DNA from: Stichopus chloronotus
Lineage: Eukaryota > Echinodermata > Holothuroidea > Aspidochirotida > Stichopodidae
Direction of reading: 5' to 3'
NCBI GenBank assembly: GCA_021234535.1
Contig: CM037830.1
Location: 20,887,116-20,951,115 of the forward strand
Length of the DNA: 64,000 nt
The notes below the pieces were generated by a model. It saw only the letters and a program-made list of their open reading frames with translations, had not been told where the DNA came from and did no database searches. Both the position numbers and the translations under genes were made by a program. Shown here piece after piece: positions 11,601-26,600 of the stretch (its first letter is position 1; every line of letters starts with the position of its first letter).

Positions 11601-14600
11601 AAAAAATGTGGTCTAGCACTGAGTTCATTTAAAATAAAGCCAACACCAAACCTGGCAATCGACAATGAAATGGATGGCTTCTCATGTGATTGAAGACAAT
11701 ATTTGTTACAAGTTACGGATATATTGTTACTTTCTCCAGAAGCGCTGAATCGATGGTTCGTGAGGTAAACCGGGAAAACAACTGATGCGTGAATTTCCGT
11801 ATAATGAGCCTTTCTTGAATTATTTCTTTGAAATGAAATTTACTAATGACACTACATAATGAGACGTTAATGGCAAAATATTTCGTGATGTTTGCAAAGT
11901 TTATTCTAAAATATTAATTGAACATTGTAGAAGAAATACATAAAAAGTGGGTAGCCAACATAAACACACAAAACAAACACAGAGGGAAGACATTGATCAC
12001 CGTACATCTCTGCCGACTGCCCATGAACACATGTACGCATTTTACTCCCAGGTACCTTGAAATGAAAATTCACAGTAAAGGCGAAGTATTTCCTCACTGT
12101 GAAAGTTCTGAAACTGAGCACTATGACGAATGGAACATACGATTAATACAACTATATATGTATTATAGGCTTGACTATGAAATTCAATGGAACTTCAAAT
12201 ATGGGTAGAGCTTAAAAGTCTTTAATTACATTACTGCGCATGATAGATCACAAGCTGAATGCCTCTTTATGAAGTGTTGTGTTAATGAAGCTTTTCTCAG
12301 AAATAATCTTTGAGTCAAAATATGTTATTTGTATTCAGAAATTCAACAAACTTGTCACAATGTCTTTTGGATGCACCAATGAATATTTAATATTATAATA
12401 CAAAGGTTAAGGCGATTTGAGGGATTCGCAAGAGATTTTTACGTAACTCGTTGTACTTTTTTCTTTAGGAAAGGCATTGACCTTTCATTCATTATCTCAA
12501 CACAGTAGATGTATAGAGATATTGTCATGCTAGATGGAAATTCTGATATTCCTTTAAAGTGATGTCAGGGTCTCCATCTATTGACAATGTGTATCGAACT
12601 TTTCTTTCATGTTTCTATGCATGTAAGCCAAAGATGATACTAGTTAAGTTGTTAAAAAAATACGTACAATGAGGGTATATTTTACAAATTATTGGCCAAA
12701 AAGGGACCTGAAACCTGGATCTTTTTCCATTGTTTAATTCCATAAATTATAGATGTTTCGATCCTTTGCTTGAATTGTTGGGCCCTGGGCAGTAAAGCTC
12801 CTCCTTTGGTTTGCTGTGATTGATGTGTGTAATAGTAAAGGACAGAGTGGTATGGAGGTTTTTAAATCAATTGTGTGTATTCTCAACTTCCGAAAAAGAA
12901 TGATGTCAACTATGTCAAGAAAGAAAAAAAACAAAGAAGACTGTCAGATGCCAGGTTTGCGTTCAGTTTAATGCTAATACTGTAAGACCCACTAAATAGG
13001 CTGTCCAATTCGCTCAAAAGTATAATATTAACTTTATTAGGTAAATACTTAGATTCCATGTGTTTAGCAGCTCACATTTTTAGAGAAGGTGTTTTATCTC
13101 ACCAACTGTTTAATTGACATAAAAGAGTACAATTTCCTTTCTTCCATTGAACACAATGGATGGCATGCAAATGAACCAAGTGACAGAAGTCTAATACTCT
13201 GTCAACACCAGATACATCTACCAGAATTGTCGTTGTTAATTTCCTTAATTACAATTGAACTACTTTTAACATATTCAGTACATCCTTATAAAGGAACTTT
13301 AGTATTTTAGGTTTTGAGATTTAGCGGCTTTGCCACTCTAGTTTATAATGTTTGTTGTGTATATACATACGTCACACACCTTTAAGCCATTTCTATTTGC
13401 ATCCTTCTACATGTCAGGGTTTGGATATTGTTTCATGAATTGCAACCTGACAAATATGTGCTGACAAATATGTGCATATGTGTAGTATGTCGTGTAGTTT
13501 TTTTCTGAAACACTGATAATATTAATATTTATAATATAAACATTCCTATAAAATGAACAGACTCAAATTGTATACGAACAGGAAACGTGAGTTTCACTCA
13601 CTCGTATTGATGGCAGTTATTACTGCATATAGCCTATCAGAAAATATTAGAAAGACAATAGTGAAAATAAAAATGTTTAACATTATCAGTACGTAAGACA
13701 ATGCACAAATCACAAAAGTCTTATTTGTGTTAACCTGCAGGAGAAAAGGGAAAAGAAAAGTAAAAAGTTTCAGGCCATGAAATTGGTTTCTTTAAAGCAC
13801 AAATTAATTTTATTAATATTTATATTGACTCGGTAATTATCACTGTATCCGATAATCATGTGACAGACAATCGCAAGAGAAAATAGTAACTCTTGTTATC
13901 ATATAACCGAATGCTCAAAAAACAAAAAGTTCTTAGATTTCTTCCCCCCCCCCCAGAAAAAGAAATAGAGAATAACAAAAGGAAGGTGAATAGACACAAA
14001 TGCATTAACTGAGTGCATTTGGTAGATTTAAGATCACTGCATTCAATACCATTTATCATTTTGCTTCTTATTTGAGGAATATCAAGATATTTAAATCTGA
14101 GATGTCCTCAACTTACGCATAGTGGACGTTATAAAGAGTTTTCGAAAAGTTTACTCCTGAAACAGGTCATATTCTACGTGAGCAAATTCGAAAGCACAGG
14201 CAATAAAAACAGACATTATCCTAATATAACTCTTCAATAGACTCTACATCACTTCCTTTCATCTCTATTGATTTTGTTCATTCCACGGACGGTCCGCAAC
14301 CGTGGTAAATGTTAATTGATAAAGGAAATCTGCTAAAGAGGCTAACAGCCGCTAACATCACTTTTAATGACAAAACCATGTAAAAAAAACATAACTTCGT
14401 TAATTCCGTGATACAGCCAACCCCCTCCCGTCCATCCGAGGTCATTCCTTGCCATTACACCCAGAGGTTAGTACCATGTGAATTGCAGGCATTTCTACGC
14501 ACGGTCAATAATGCATTATATGGTAAATCATGATGACTTAAGAAGGTCATGTCTTTAAGTAGGACGTAGAACATGTTTTGCCAAATTTTCTTCCTCCCAT

Positions 14601-17600
14601 CAGCTATGTCAAAAATGTTCCTTGTCAATCATGCAGGTGCCACATGCAGAAGGTGAAATATTCCCCAGAAATCCTATATAGCGTATCAAAAGAAACATCA
14701 GTGTCAATTTAATTATTTCCTTTAGTTTGGGGTCAATTGTAATGATGCCGCATTAAAGATGACGATCTAAAAAAACCACATATATAGTTGATAACCAAAC
14801 GCTCCTTATATCGATTGCTGCACACTATTGGTTTTGTGGATGATCGGTGTAGTAATCTGAAACAACAAAAACAGTTTTTGGTTCAAAGTATTCGTTTTGA
14901 CCGTTTTCGCAAAGCGGTCGCTGGCGTCGTTGAATTTCTTTCCTTTATTAACATTTTGTTTGTTGCTTCATATAGCAGCGCATTGGCGTGCCTCCAACAC
15001 CACCATCTAGGGATATCAAGTCATGGCGAAAACATCATTGGAACATATCCTAGGTCTTTATATTACCGTTTCTTGTCACAAAAGTTAAAACAAAAATTGT
15101 TAGATTAAAGGCTAGCCAAACATATCACACATATCCTATCTCTAATACATAGGATGGCCGTGTATTTACGCAACTCCCTAATCATCCGTCAAACTTCATC
15201 AGGCTATTAAATACGGACTGTGTCTATGTAAAACGAGAAAGTTAATTGTTCTAGTACACCGACTGTGTTTGTTGACACCTTTACATTTACTGTAAGTTTT
15301 CGTTATTTTAGTGCACTACTCTTATTGCTCATATCTGAGTCACATGGATTTAGACAAACAGTTAGTTATATGAGTGCATTCTGACATAAGCTCACGGTCG
15401 CCATCGTCGACGCTGCCAGAATGGGACGGAGTACATGAGGTATGCCCTCATTTCTAGATATGATTTTTTTTTTTTACAGCGCTTTTATTGATATTATATT
15501 AACTTTTACATTATATGAACCTTTTAGATGTTTACCTCCACCTGTAAGGTTGTGTCTTTTTAGACATCCCCAACAGTTTATAAGAGGCCTGCTCCGCCCT
15601 TGTTTTCTTACAGCCTTAATAGTGTTTTTTAATTTAATTATGTCAAAAGATACAGGGAACGCTCTGTATGTAGGTACATGTGGGCTGCTAGTGATTTTCC
15701 TCCTTTTGCACTGGATAAGAGTACAAGCTGGGAATCAGACCGCTCCTCTCATGACATCATACACTTCAGTTTTAGACATGTACAACACTATATACTTCAT
15801 CATATGTGTTCAACTCTGTGTTGTGAGATAGTAGTGTAAGGTCAGTACCATACGACCTGGTATCAGCATTTGTATGCGACAATATTGATATTGCAAAGTA
15901 GTACGTTACCGTCAGTATTTATGCTGATGGTAGGGTAATAAGATCAGTATACCAGGTAAGAATACAATATCCTGACCAGTATTAGGCCATGTAAGGTCCG
16001 TACGATGAAATAGTCCGTACTGTGATATAGAGCGGTTATCATGTGCTCAGAGCTGTGGTATCAGTACTTCGAAACTGCTACACAGTTAGAACTTCTTTTC
16101 CCTGCAGGCAAAATTGCAGTCATCATATCAACGATTAATTCAAATATATAATATGCATTACTCTGTTCTATATGCTATCTCCATACGTTATGTCTGTGAT
16201 GGGAGGGGGGTGAGTGCATAGCTTGTATACAAAGGGTGTTGCTAATATGTTCTTTACTTAAAATTGTCAACAAGGCTATAGTTATTAAAAATGAGAAAAG
16301 TTTGCTACTTGTGGTATACGACAATATCTTGGTCTGTAAGATATACTGCTTGAAGACTGGTATTTTCATTACCCACTTTTGATATTAAGTTGCTTTACTG
16401 ATCTCGTGTTTCTGATTATCCCTCACAGTGTTTCATCAAAAATCCTTCCCTAGATTAATTTACCTTAATCACAATATTCTTCTTAGGAAACTCTTACCAT
16501 TCTGGTTTCTGGTTCTGTAAGGTTCTGAAAAATGGCAGTCCACAAAGTGCTCAGTTAAGAGAAAATAAAGTGATTGAGAAATTGTCAAAAGGTAGATTAA
16601 CTCTGCTATTTCACAGAAAGTGGGGAAATATTAATTCTTCCACCATGGGGTCAATGCAAAACCACGTTGAGGTTTGTGCCTCGCTTAATAATCCATCACG
16701 GATTTCTACGAAAGGTGGTATGAAAACTACGGATGTGCGCCGACTGACGTAAAAGACTCTGCATAAAAACTCAGTCACACAGCTCCTACTAAAGTTTTCT
16801 TTACTTGTAGTGTCTCAACCATGTCACTGAAACCGTACGTGTGTATTAGCCGGCCAACAATTGGTTCCAAATTGGATATATTTGAATCCATATATGCAGT
16901 GGTAGTCTGTGATGTTTTGTAATTCATAAATTGACGTATGTCACTACGACACGTTTTCGTTGTTAAAAAGTTCAAATGACTTACCAGGAAATAAAAGATG
17001 GCCAAAGCTAAGTCGACCTCATTATCAAATCCCCAGCGTGGTGATATTGAATGTTTCCGTGAAAGTTTCTCAGAACCAAAAGAAACAAACAAACATAATT
17101 AATTAGTCATTTGTCGTTACCACCTTGATGAAATTATTTTGATATTGTTTTCATTTTGTAACTTGTCTCAGTTTTTTTTTAATTTTTTTAAATTTTTTTT
17201 AAAATTTTTCCGAAATCAATTTTATCAAGCAGTAGTATGAAAGATATCATAGGAAGTCTTCAAAAGTTCTACGATTTTACTGCATTAGAATTTCATTTGT
17301 CAGTCCGTGATGCATAAATAACCAATAGAACGTTGTTGACTGGAAAAATCCCTTTCCTTTTCTTACAACAAAAATTGTAAAAACAGGTTTACGACTATTT
17401 GTTCAAAATACTTGTCCAAAAACCTCCCATAAAGGCGGGAAATAAAGACACTTCAGATCTGATCTTTCTCGTCATACACGCATAAAAAATGAAAGACCAA
17501 CTAATCTAGGAGTTACATTGCAATACATCGGACATGCAATTACCGTTACAAATGACAATACCCCCATCCTCAAAAGATATTCATCATTAAGTATCTTTCC

Positions 17601-20600
17601 TGTGTTCTGTCTCGTCTGTATGGGAAGCGATTGATTAGTTTTTCCAGTATCATTGAGTATTTATTAAATATTTAGAACTCTCTGAATTAAAATTTATCCA
17701 AAGTGAAGACATTTTGCTCACCTTTTTATAACACTATGGAAGGTACTTTCAGTAAACACTGAAAGGAATAAACCTAAAAGCAGTGCTGATCGCATAGGAA
17801 TTCTCTCAACCACTTACCTCCAGCCCCTCCCACAGTCTGTCTAAAAACTTTCACACAACGAGCACATGTATCAAGCATTAACCAAGTATTCCGTCCCTAT
17901 AAATGCCGGGTAAAAATGAGCTACTCTGCATCTTTCCAATGTCCCATCAATCAAGAGCAGAACAAATTGAGAATTTTGTTTACCTTTAGAAAAAGTGTAT
18001 AGTTTTGGGAGAGGGGGGGTTGGTGATTGCCATTAAGGTAAAAGGGGAATATTCGCAAGTTTTTTTTCTTTTCTTACACTGTACCCATCTTGTGTTCGCT
18101 GTGTGTCTGAGTGTGTCTGTACATAAATAATCTCGAACCTAGTCAACAAAAATCTGTTTAAAATATCAAATTTCTATTCAGTTTTTTTAATGTTTACTGT
18201 AAATTTAATGCAGAGAACATGTGTCTGCAAATTTGGTTATTATCAAACTATCGGGTACTTTCAGATCAATATTTACTGAAAATGCAAATGATCCATTGTA
18301 CTGTCACCAATTCGTCTTCAAATAAGAAGAAGAATAAAACACTCAAACTTTCATTTTGCATGAATCGAGTGACCACTGTTCTGAATGGGTTTAACATTAA
18401 ATGAGAAAACCAAAATTTGATTGACAATTTACTGAATTTCCAACGAGAACACCTTGAACTCCTATAGAAAGGAATAATGCACAGGTTTTCTTTCTGTTAA
18501 TACTCATCTTAAGCTTGATCAATTTATGAACTCTCGCGCTTTTTTCGCGGACTGTTTGACATTTGGGGAGAATGCCTAAAATTACAGTCATGGAGTAATT
18601 TTTCTTTTTTCACCATGTATTTACACAAAGTTACATACTTTTAACAAGTAGGCCTACATTATTTTCTGAATCTGTTGAAGCTGGCCAAAAGTGATAACCT
18701 GGGAACCTGGCTTAGGTTGTTAAACGTTTGTGGTATATGTTCAAATAACTATGCAACTAATGTTGTTACCAAGAAAAATAAAACACTGTAATAGTACAGT
18801 ATCATAACGATCCGTCATTATTTTTTTTGGTTTTTCATTCTCATAATTGTTGATTTTTAGGTGAAAGTTTGAGATGCACTGGACCGAAATACGTCCTCCC
18901 TCCGGACTATGGCTTTCTTCCATACAAACAAGGTATCGTTGACTGCCCAACGGAATATCGAGCTGTCTTAGAGCAGTGCTATCTGCTGCTAGGAGAGACT
19001 TTCCCAGGAGACGCGCAAGAGGCGTGTAGGCAGGCGAACGGAACATTAGCCGAAGTCAAGGACGACGCTACAAATGGTGCGATCTACAATTTCACCGTCG
19101 TCTACGGAAATCGCAGAGAAACAGTGATTGGGGTGTACTGTAAAGATAATTGTACTACTGACCTCAAAACCTATGACGATTCTATCCAAAACTTCACAGC
19201 ATGGGAAGAATGTGAACCATACGATAAGGGCTCTGGAACAGAAAAGTGCGTTGTTACCAACTTCAGACACGGAAGAAACAAAGCTCAGTGGAATAATGTG
19301 AGGTGTCACAATAACTCGGCTTCAGCGAAGGAGTACCAGGCTATTTGTCAAATGAAAGGTGAGGGAGAAATTGCCAGAAAAAAAATCGTGTTGGTCGATT
19401 TGAATTGTCGTCCTGTTGAAGTCTCGCAGATATATTCATGAGCATGTGTGTTATTCCTCGCACTAGTTTGAACATTGAAAGTTGTGTGGTCAAAGCTACC
19501 TCATCAATGTTTACCTGCAGAGTTCAGGTATAACATTGGTGACCTTTGCCCGAACATCATTCCGTGTTCAAAGCTGGGGAGAGTCATAGACACAATTCTC
19601 GTGAATATTATCTGTGGGACTTCAATATAACGAAATTCCAAATTTAACGGTGTCACCATAGAGGAACACTTTCTGACAGAATTTGCCTGGATTTGACGTT
19701 TTTATGAACCGCATATCTGTAAAGGAGATATGTCTTTAACCTGATTTGGAAGAATAAAGTACAATGTATGTCATGACTACCTATTGTTCTTCAGCCGCCT
19801 CCGAAATGGTTGTTCCCGGCCATCGGAGGCCATTTGGGGGTTTGAAATGGAACAGATTTTCTTGTGCGCTCCGCTACAACGGATAATGTTGATCCGTTTA
19901 GATAGTATACACTCAGCCATCTCTCCGCTCCACAATCTTTGCCTCCAAATCGACCCTCTTTGGCAAATTCTCCCACACAGGCATTTGTAACCATCTTATT
20001 TTGTCCAACTTTAAAAATGCCTTGAATAAATTTTTTTTTAATGAAAATAAACATGCAACAAGCGACATTTCCTGCGATCTGGTGAGCATTTTTGGCAATA
20101 ATTTTATCAAGAGCTTTACCTATTAACTGATGGTCACGCTCCGTTTAGATACTGGGAAAAGGTATTGCCTTAAAGAGGTAATTTTTGCACCCTGTCAAAT
20201 CCTCTTGAATAAAATATCACATTCCGGGACCCTTGAACTCCATCGGTCTGTATGACCCTTTGACTTGTCGACAATACACGTTTGTCTCCCCCCTCCCCAA
20301 AATGCTGTGAACCCTATGCTACTGTAGATGACTGGGCGGTTTGTCCTATCAGCTGTCGTTAGCCTAAGTGCATAGGCTATGTTACGTTTGAAAACTTCTC
20401 AATGATTTTCCAAATTAATTCAACTCCAAAAACTATGTAGCGGTGATTAACTATGTTCACAAATCTGTGGATAGTTTTAGCGATCTTAAAATGAATATAC
20501 TACTTTGCAACATCCAAGACAAGGTAAGGACGTCTCCGAAAAAACTGAAATATTGCATTTTATAACATGGTTAGTTTTTAGCTCAACCCACAAAGTGTTT

Positions 20601-23600
20601 GTAGAGCTTATGTGGTACTGTAGGGGGAGAAAATGTCTGTCTCTCTGTTCAAAAGCCTACTTCTTCTGCAGTTACAGGTGGATTTTTCTGAAATTTGCAG
20701 TGAAGGTGCTACATTGGGATGGCAATACAAGTTGTTCCTAACTATATGATAGGACAGTTAGAAGTCATAATTTTTGGCTATTTTGATCATTTTTCCTTGT
20801 GCTCTAGTTCCTTTTGAAGTCTCACTCCCTTGATTTGTGTGGTTATATTATGTGGTAGTGAGTTGAAGTGAGCTTTATCTGGAGGGGCATGCTCACCACC
20901 TTAAATGAGTAGCCTCAAGCTAAAGCTTGTGTAAGACAGTTTTCACTTAATTTGTTTTGACTGTTATTCTTTAGCATTACTTGTCCCTGTGGTATCCAGT
21001 GTCCACTGTGTACACAACTAATGTACCATGATCACAAAGTTCTCTGACAGCTAATTTTAGAATCTATTGCATAGCCCCCCTTGCTGATTGTGTGGACATT
21101 GCATACAGAGGGGTTATTGTTCTTCACCAGTTCTGGTCTAGCTGGAATGGTTATCAGAGAATGTTAGGGAGTTGAGGTTTGGTCTCGGCTTTGTCAAGGC
21201 CCTGTACCAGTGGCATAACCAGACTTTTTATTTAATGGGGGGGGGGGGGCAAGTGATTATTGCACTTTCTAAGTGCAGTGTAGCATTTTTGATAACATCA
21301 ATAGCACTAGTTTAGTTCAGTTTAATGTATTCAGGCACTTACAGCGGGGTTCACTAAGTATAGATGCAACATTCTTATATTTGTCAACAAAAGCCTACAT
21401 ACTTCATCATACTAGATTCTTTCCTTTTCATTAATTTGTTTTTTACGGAATCATTATAAGACTCCACACCACTTAGCAGCATTTACTTAAAAAATGCATG
21501 GTGTGGTTTTCATGAATATTTTCTTTACTCGCCAATTTCATTGGTGGTAGTGGGAGGGGACAATTAGATATTTGACAGCCCCCTCTGGTTATGCCACTGC
21601 CCTGCACAAACTGGTGGCATGTACTAGAAGTCTACTTTCTGATCCCTATCTCCTGAGGGCAGTGTTATATAGCTAAGGTTTATCCCTGAAACGGTCCAGC
21701 TGTGAAAGTTAATTGCTAGGTCAACAGTGTTTATATGCTGGCCAACATGAGTTTGTGTACAGTATGAACCATGTTAGGACCATAGATGTGTTTCAGACTA
21801 ATTTTAAACTGGACACTTCCTAACATCAGAAGGGTTGAGCAACTGCAGCATCGCTGCTCTAGTTCAATTTTTTCATTATTTTTTTACATTATTTTTAATA
21901 TAGATGAAAGAAAAGTAGATACTATATTTTATGTGCCACATGTTTGTCATGCATAGTTTTTGTAAGACAGCAATGTTTCGTCATTCTCAACGTATCATAG
22001 TTATAAACAGCATGCAATAATAGTTGGGAAGCAGGAAGCGTCAATTTATCTGATTTGTTTATTTCTTGCCAGCTGCTTGTCCAGGGATAAGATATGCAGA
22101 CACTGGAATTACATTTCTGCAGACCGACGGTGGGAAAGTGGCCCGCTCTGTTGAAAATTGTACAAAAGGAGGTAAGTAGTCCTATTTTTAAATTTAAAAG
22201 GTTATACGGAAGTTGGTAATTAGCTCCAACGGTGATTGTTTGATTCAAAGTTAAATTTGCAAAAGCATGAAATACGCATAACAATGCCAAAATTAGAGGT
22301 CAAATGCACGATCAAATATGCGGCTTGATTGGTGACAAACGCAAAAAAGGGCAACATGACGTTGAGAGAGTAGATACAATTCCTCAATTGTTACCACTGA
22401 AAAGTAGGAATGACAATGTTACAAAGAAAGATAAGTCACAAGATCAAGTATGTTGCTCAATTTGTGACAACAGAAGATGGAAACTAGAAACCTGAATTTC
22501 CATGGCAAATTCTGGGTGGTCTCGATCGGCAAGATAGAGCGGCTCTAGACAAAAGGGGAAAAAAAAAAAAGAGAGGTTATTTAAATCAGCCTGATGATCT
22601 TGCCCATAGCATAGTCAAGGAAATCACTATAGTCAATAAACTATACTCTCTGTACGGTGACCAAACATGACCTACCCCAGTTTCACAGCCGTGCAAACAG
22701 TTGTTCCTCCAGTCCAGTATACACATAGATCAGTAAGGGTGCGGCTTCGAATGCGGGTCTTCAGTCGGACACGTTTTCAGTCCGAAAATAAAATACACGT
22801 TTTTAGTCGGAAAAAAACAAGTTTTATGTGCGAGAAAGAAATCCACGTCCAAAAATAAAGTAGACGTCTTCATTCCGAAGATAACACGTTAGAAAGCTCC
22901 CTCTATCCCCATTGTCATTTCGATTTAAATTGCCTGAGTTGCTTACCCATGTTACTGTGGAAATGGGAGGAAATTTCAGAACCATCCATCACATTCCTTT
23001 CATCTGCTATATGGCAGCAAATATCCATTTTGTCAGAGTTCTCGCTATTAAGAATGACTTATTTTGATGACATTTGTGGTAGTTAAAGAGGCTTGTTTGA
23101 GTTGTTTCGTTAAATTCACTAATTTTTCCGAAGTGTCTCAAATTTTCTTAAGATGCTTATGACAAATGATCAAACTAAGAAGATCCCCATGATACAAGTG
23201 GGCAAAAATGAATGAGTATTCAACGATTTAATTTGTTTTTGAAACCTCGTAACCAGACACTTTTCATATTAGCACTTCTTCATATGCACACATCAGCCAG
23301 TGCAATTAAGGGTAAACCATTTTGACAGCTTTCATTAACAATGGCTGCAAAACTTGACAAATTATGATAATTAGAAATATTGCTATGTGTTTATACTCTT
23401 TAGAATCACCAAAAACTTGTTGATATTAATTTTACGTGGAGCACAACGTCAGGTGTGTCAATAAAGTTTCAATAAAATCGATAAAAAAAATCATTGCGTC
23501 AAGTCATCATCACGTCAATGGTCATCGACCTTAAAAAAGATCACTTTCGGACTGACAACGTGTATTTTATTTTCGGACTGGAAACTTGTCCAACTGACAT

Positions 23601-26600
23601 CACCAAACTTTGATGCTGTTCCATACACTAACGTTATTCTATAGCTTTCTAAAAACTACAATGTAGACGCATGTCAGTCTGCTGCACCAGTAGCCTACAC
23701 TCATTCGTCCAATGACACTAACTCTGTTAGTGGTAACTTGTTCTATAACGCTAGGCAACCTTTTCTGAAGTTGAATCTGTTCTCGATGTACGAACCGCGA
23801 AACATTTACCCAAATATTTACCTTTACCGGTTGATAGACGTTAGTCTTCACACTAACACAGTATAAAAGAAAAACAAAAACACACAAACAAACAGATGCA
23901 CCCTACCTGGGAACCTGCCGCTAGTTAAAAACGATAATTGTCACGTCAAATCAATGCACTGAAGCCTTCAGCGCTACCGGTTCATTGATATATAACGTGG
24001 ACCAGAGACACAAATAACACAGTTGTAACGTCAACTAATGCATGCCCAGTTATAGTTAATACTGTAACAGTTTCGTTGATCTAGTTCTGTCCATGTACGC
24101 GTTTATCAGTGCTATTCCCAGCATGAATCTGACAGTAGACTACCTTACCAGACTGTGAATATAATTTATTCGTAATCGTTGTAAAAAAATACACGAACAT
24201 ATACTGGTATCTTGCAATGCCGGAGATTTCGAAAGGTTTTATTGAACCAGAATATCTACTAATGGCTTGATTGCTGTTAACCTGATTCTGTATCTTGGTA
24301 CTTTATTCCCTTTGCTCACGAACATTACGGTGATTACGAAAAATCCGTGGGATCGGTGTAACTTGAGACTGTGCTTGAGATTGCATACCGTACTAGTCCA
24401 CTGCAGTATGTAGACTGTGAGCTTAAAGGCTCTGTGATGTTATACAATAGCATTGCGACGATATTTGCAAAGGACTTTGCATTTGACTTTACGAGTAAAT
24501 TGCAAACAATCAGTCTCTCAGAGACGCTTGGCTTATCTAGTTCGTCTCCAACATTTGCGTCGTTGTTTACATTAAATTACTTCCTCTATACTATCAGTCC
24601 GTGATTCGATTGTCAATGGGAGCAAAACTGTAACATGAACTTTCCAACATCTATAAAAAAAAAAGTGAAAAGTGAATAGAAAAGAAACATAGTGACGGCA
24701 ACTTTTTTTAAAAAAAAAATACGTGACCGTACATTACATTACTCAGTGGAACAGCTGCACAGAGGAAAACAACAGTTTTCATGTTACCTGAAGAGGTACG
24801 TACTCATAATGTTCCACAAAGTATACGAGTAATACTTAAAAGAGAAACACCCTGCAAAACGAAGGCGGAAATATTGGCAAAGGTTGCTTTAAAAATGTAA
24901 ATCCGTGTGTACACTTTAGACCATTTCTTCAAAGCTATCGTTGGTCACGAGAGTATCTTTACGAAGATTTCCTGTAACCTTTACGTTACCGGATGGTGTC
25001 TTGATCATAATCAGGTTTAAAAAGACATAGAGGTGAAGACCTGGCAAACTTGGAAGTAGTTTATATTTTTACAATAATGACTGTCTGACTGACCTGTTCT
25101 GTCAACAGTTCAAAATCATAGTGCAGCAATGATTGCAAACAGAGCGCTACACCCGGGAATTTAAACCAGGACGGAAGTCGAAGGCTGGAATCACTTGTTA
25201 GTTGCTATCCAAGTTAACAAGGATTCACATTAATGTATAGGATTCACATTGAAGCTCGTCCAAGTTAACTGGACTGTGAAACACAGGGAACCTTTAAAAA
25301 CACGTGGTAAAACATGATAATTTCCCCTTGACGCATGTTCAATTACTTTTCGTCAGTTACATATATACGTGTGTGTATGTATGTATGTATGTATGTATGT
25401 ATGTATGTATGTATGTATGTATGTATGTATGTATGTATGTATGTATGCATGCATGCATGTGTGTATGTATGTATGTGTGTGTGTATGTATGTATGTATGT
25501 ATGTATGTATGTATGTGTGTGTGTATGTGTGTATGTATGTATGTATGTATGTATATGTGTGTGTATAATTACATATTGGTCGATGTTTTAAGGATTTTGA
25601 TAGACATTGTTTTGTTACTTTCAACATTTTTAGGACAATTTTTAACTGATATTCCAGCCTTAAAGAAAGAGAAAAGGAAGACCGATATTTACCAAACACA
25701 GCTTTGACTGATGTTAGTAGTGCAAGTGTACCTGGATAGGGAACTTCATTATACCCATATTTCACGTAACAAGATCAGTTTACCAATTCTGTTTTTTTTT
25801 TTTAGGATTAATGACGTCAATTCCGAAGGCCACTAGACTATGTGAGAGATACACTAGTTTGACGTCATTCTGGGGAGAATTTAATATAAGTGACTGTCAG
25901 GTAAGCGTGGTGAACTGTAAAAACCGACCAAACAAGAAAGTTGTAGACACATTATTGAAGTTACCAGTAGTGTTCATACCGGGTCCAAAAATCGAATGAG
26001 GGTACAAGGGAGCCATAGTCTAGTCATACTGGTACCCAGGTACCCGATTATATAATTACTTCCGTTAGGACTAGGAGTCCTTTGTGAGTTCATGTTAATA
26101 TTACACAATCTATCCTATGTTGTGCATATGACAACGAAGTGTTCTTAGTTAGAACAAAGTAACATATATTGTTTTTCTTGTCACACGTATAATTTAATTA
26201 AGTGACAGTTTGGATCCTGGTGGCAATTTTGAAGCCTGATATCGTCGTTCTGGAATTGGGGTACCTGATGCAAAGACTAGTCATCAATATAACCAAAATG
26301 ATTCTGCAACACAAAGTGTGTACCGGCATATAGGACATTTTCTCATTATATTGTATCTGAATAAGGTAATTTTAAGGTGGTTTTGTGCAATCCATCATAA
26401 ACAAATTGTTATCAAGAAATAATTTTTTCACTCGCTGATTGTTCATTATCACCTGCTGTTGTTATCATATTCTATACCATGTGATAAGCTATATCATTCC
26501 AACTTATATAACTGCATAATAACAGAGATCGGCAGAAGAAATGTTGAACGTTATTAATAGACATATATAAGTCCGAATAGCAACTCCCTGGTCAGATAAC

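Larger units (their letters stand above)
22172..25805 (+). other. Intron 3 of the receptor
   Basis: It splits the HRM domain. It contains a foldback repeat (22740-23600) and a long ATGT microsatellite (25371-25567). No other gene is supported. Confidence 0.7.

Noticed and set aside
11324..11665. A 113-codon minus-strand open frame in intron 1
   Set aside because: No domain features and no transcript signals; length is within chance expectation.
15442..15831. A 129-codon hydrophobic open frame in intron 1
   Set aside because: Hydrophobic because the DNA is T-rich; no family signature and no splice sites linking it to the receptor.
25304..25765. Several overlapping open frames with Tyr-Val-Cys-Met or His-Thr-Tyr-Ile repeats on both strands
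   Set aside because: They are translations of the ATGT microsatellite, with no coding evidence outside it.
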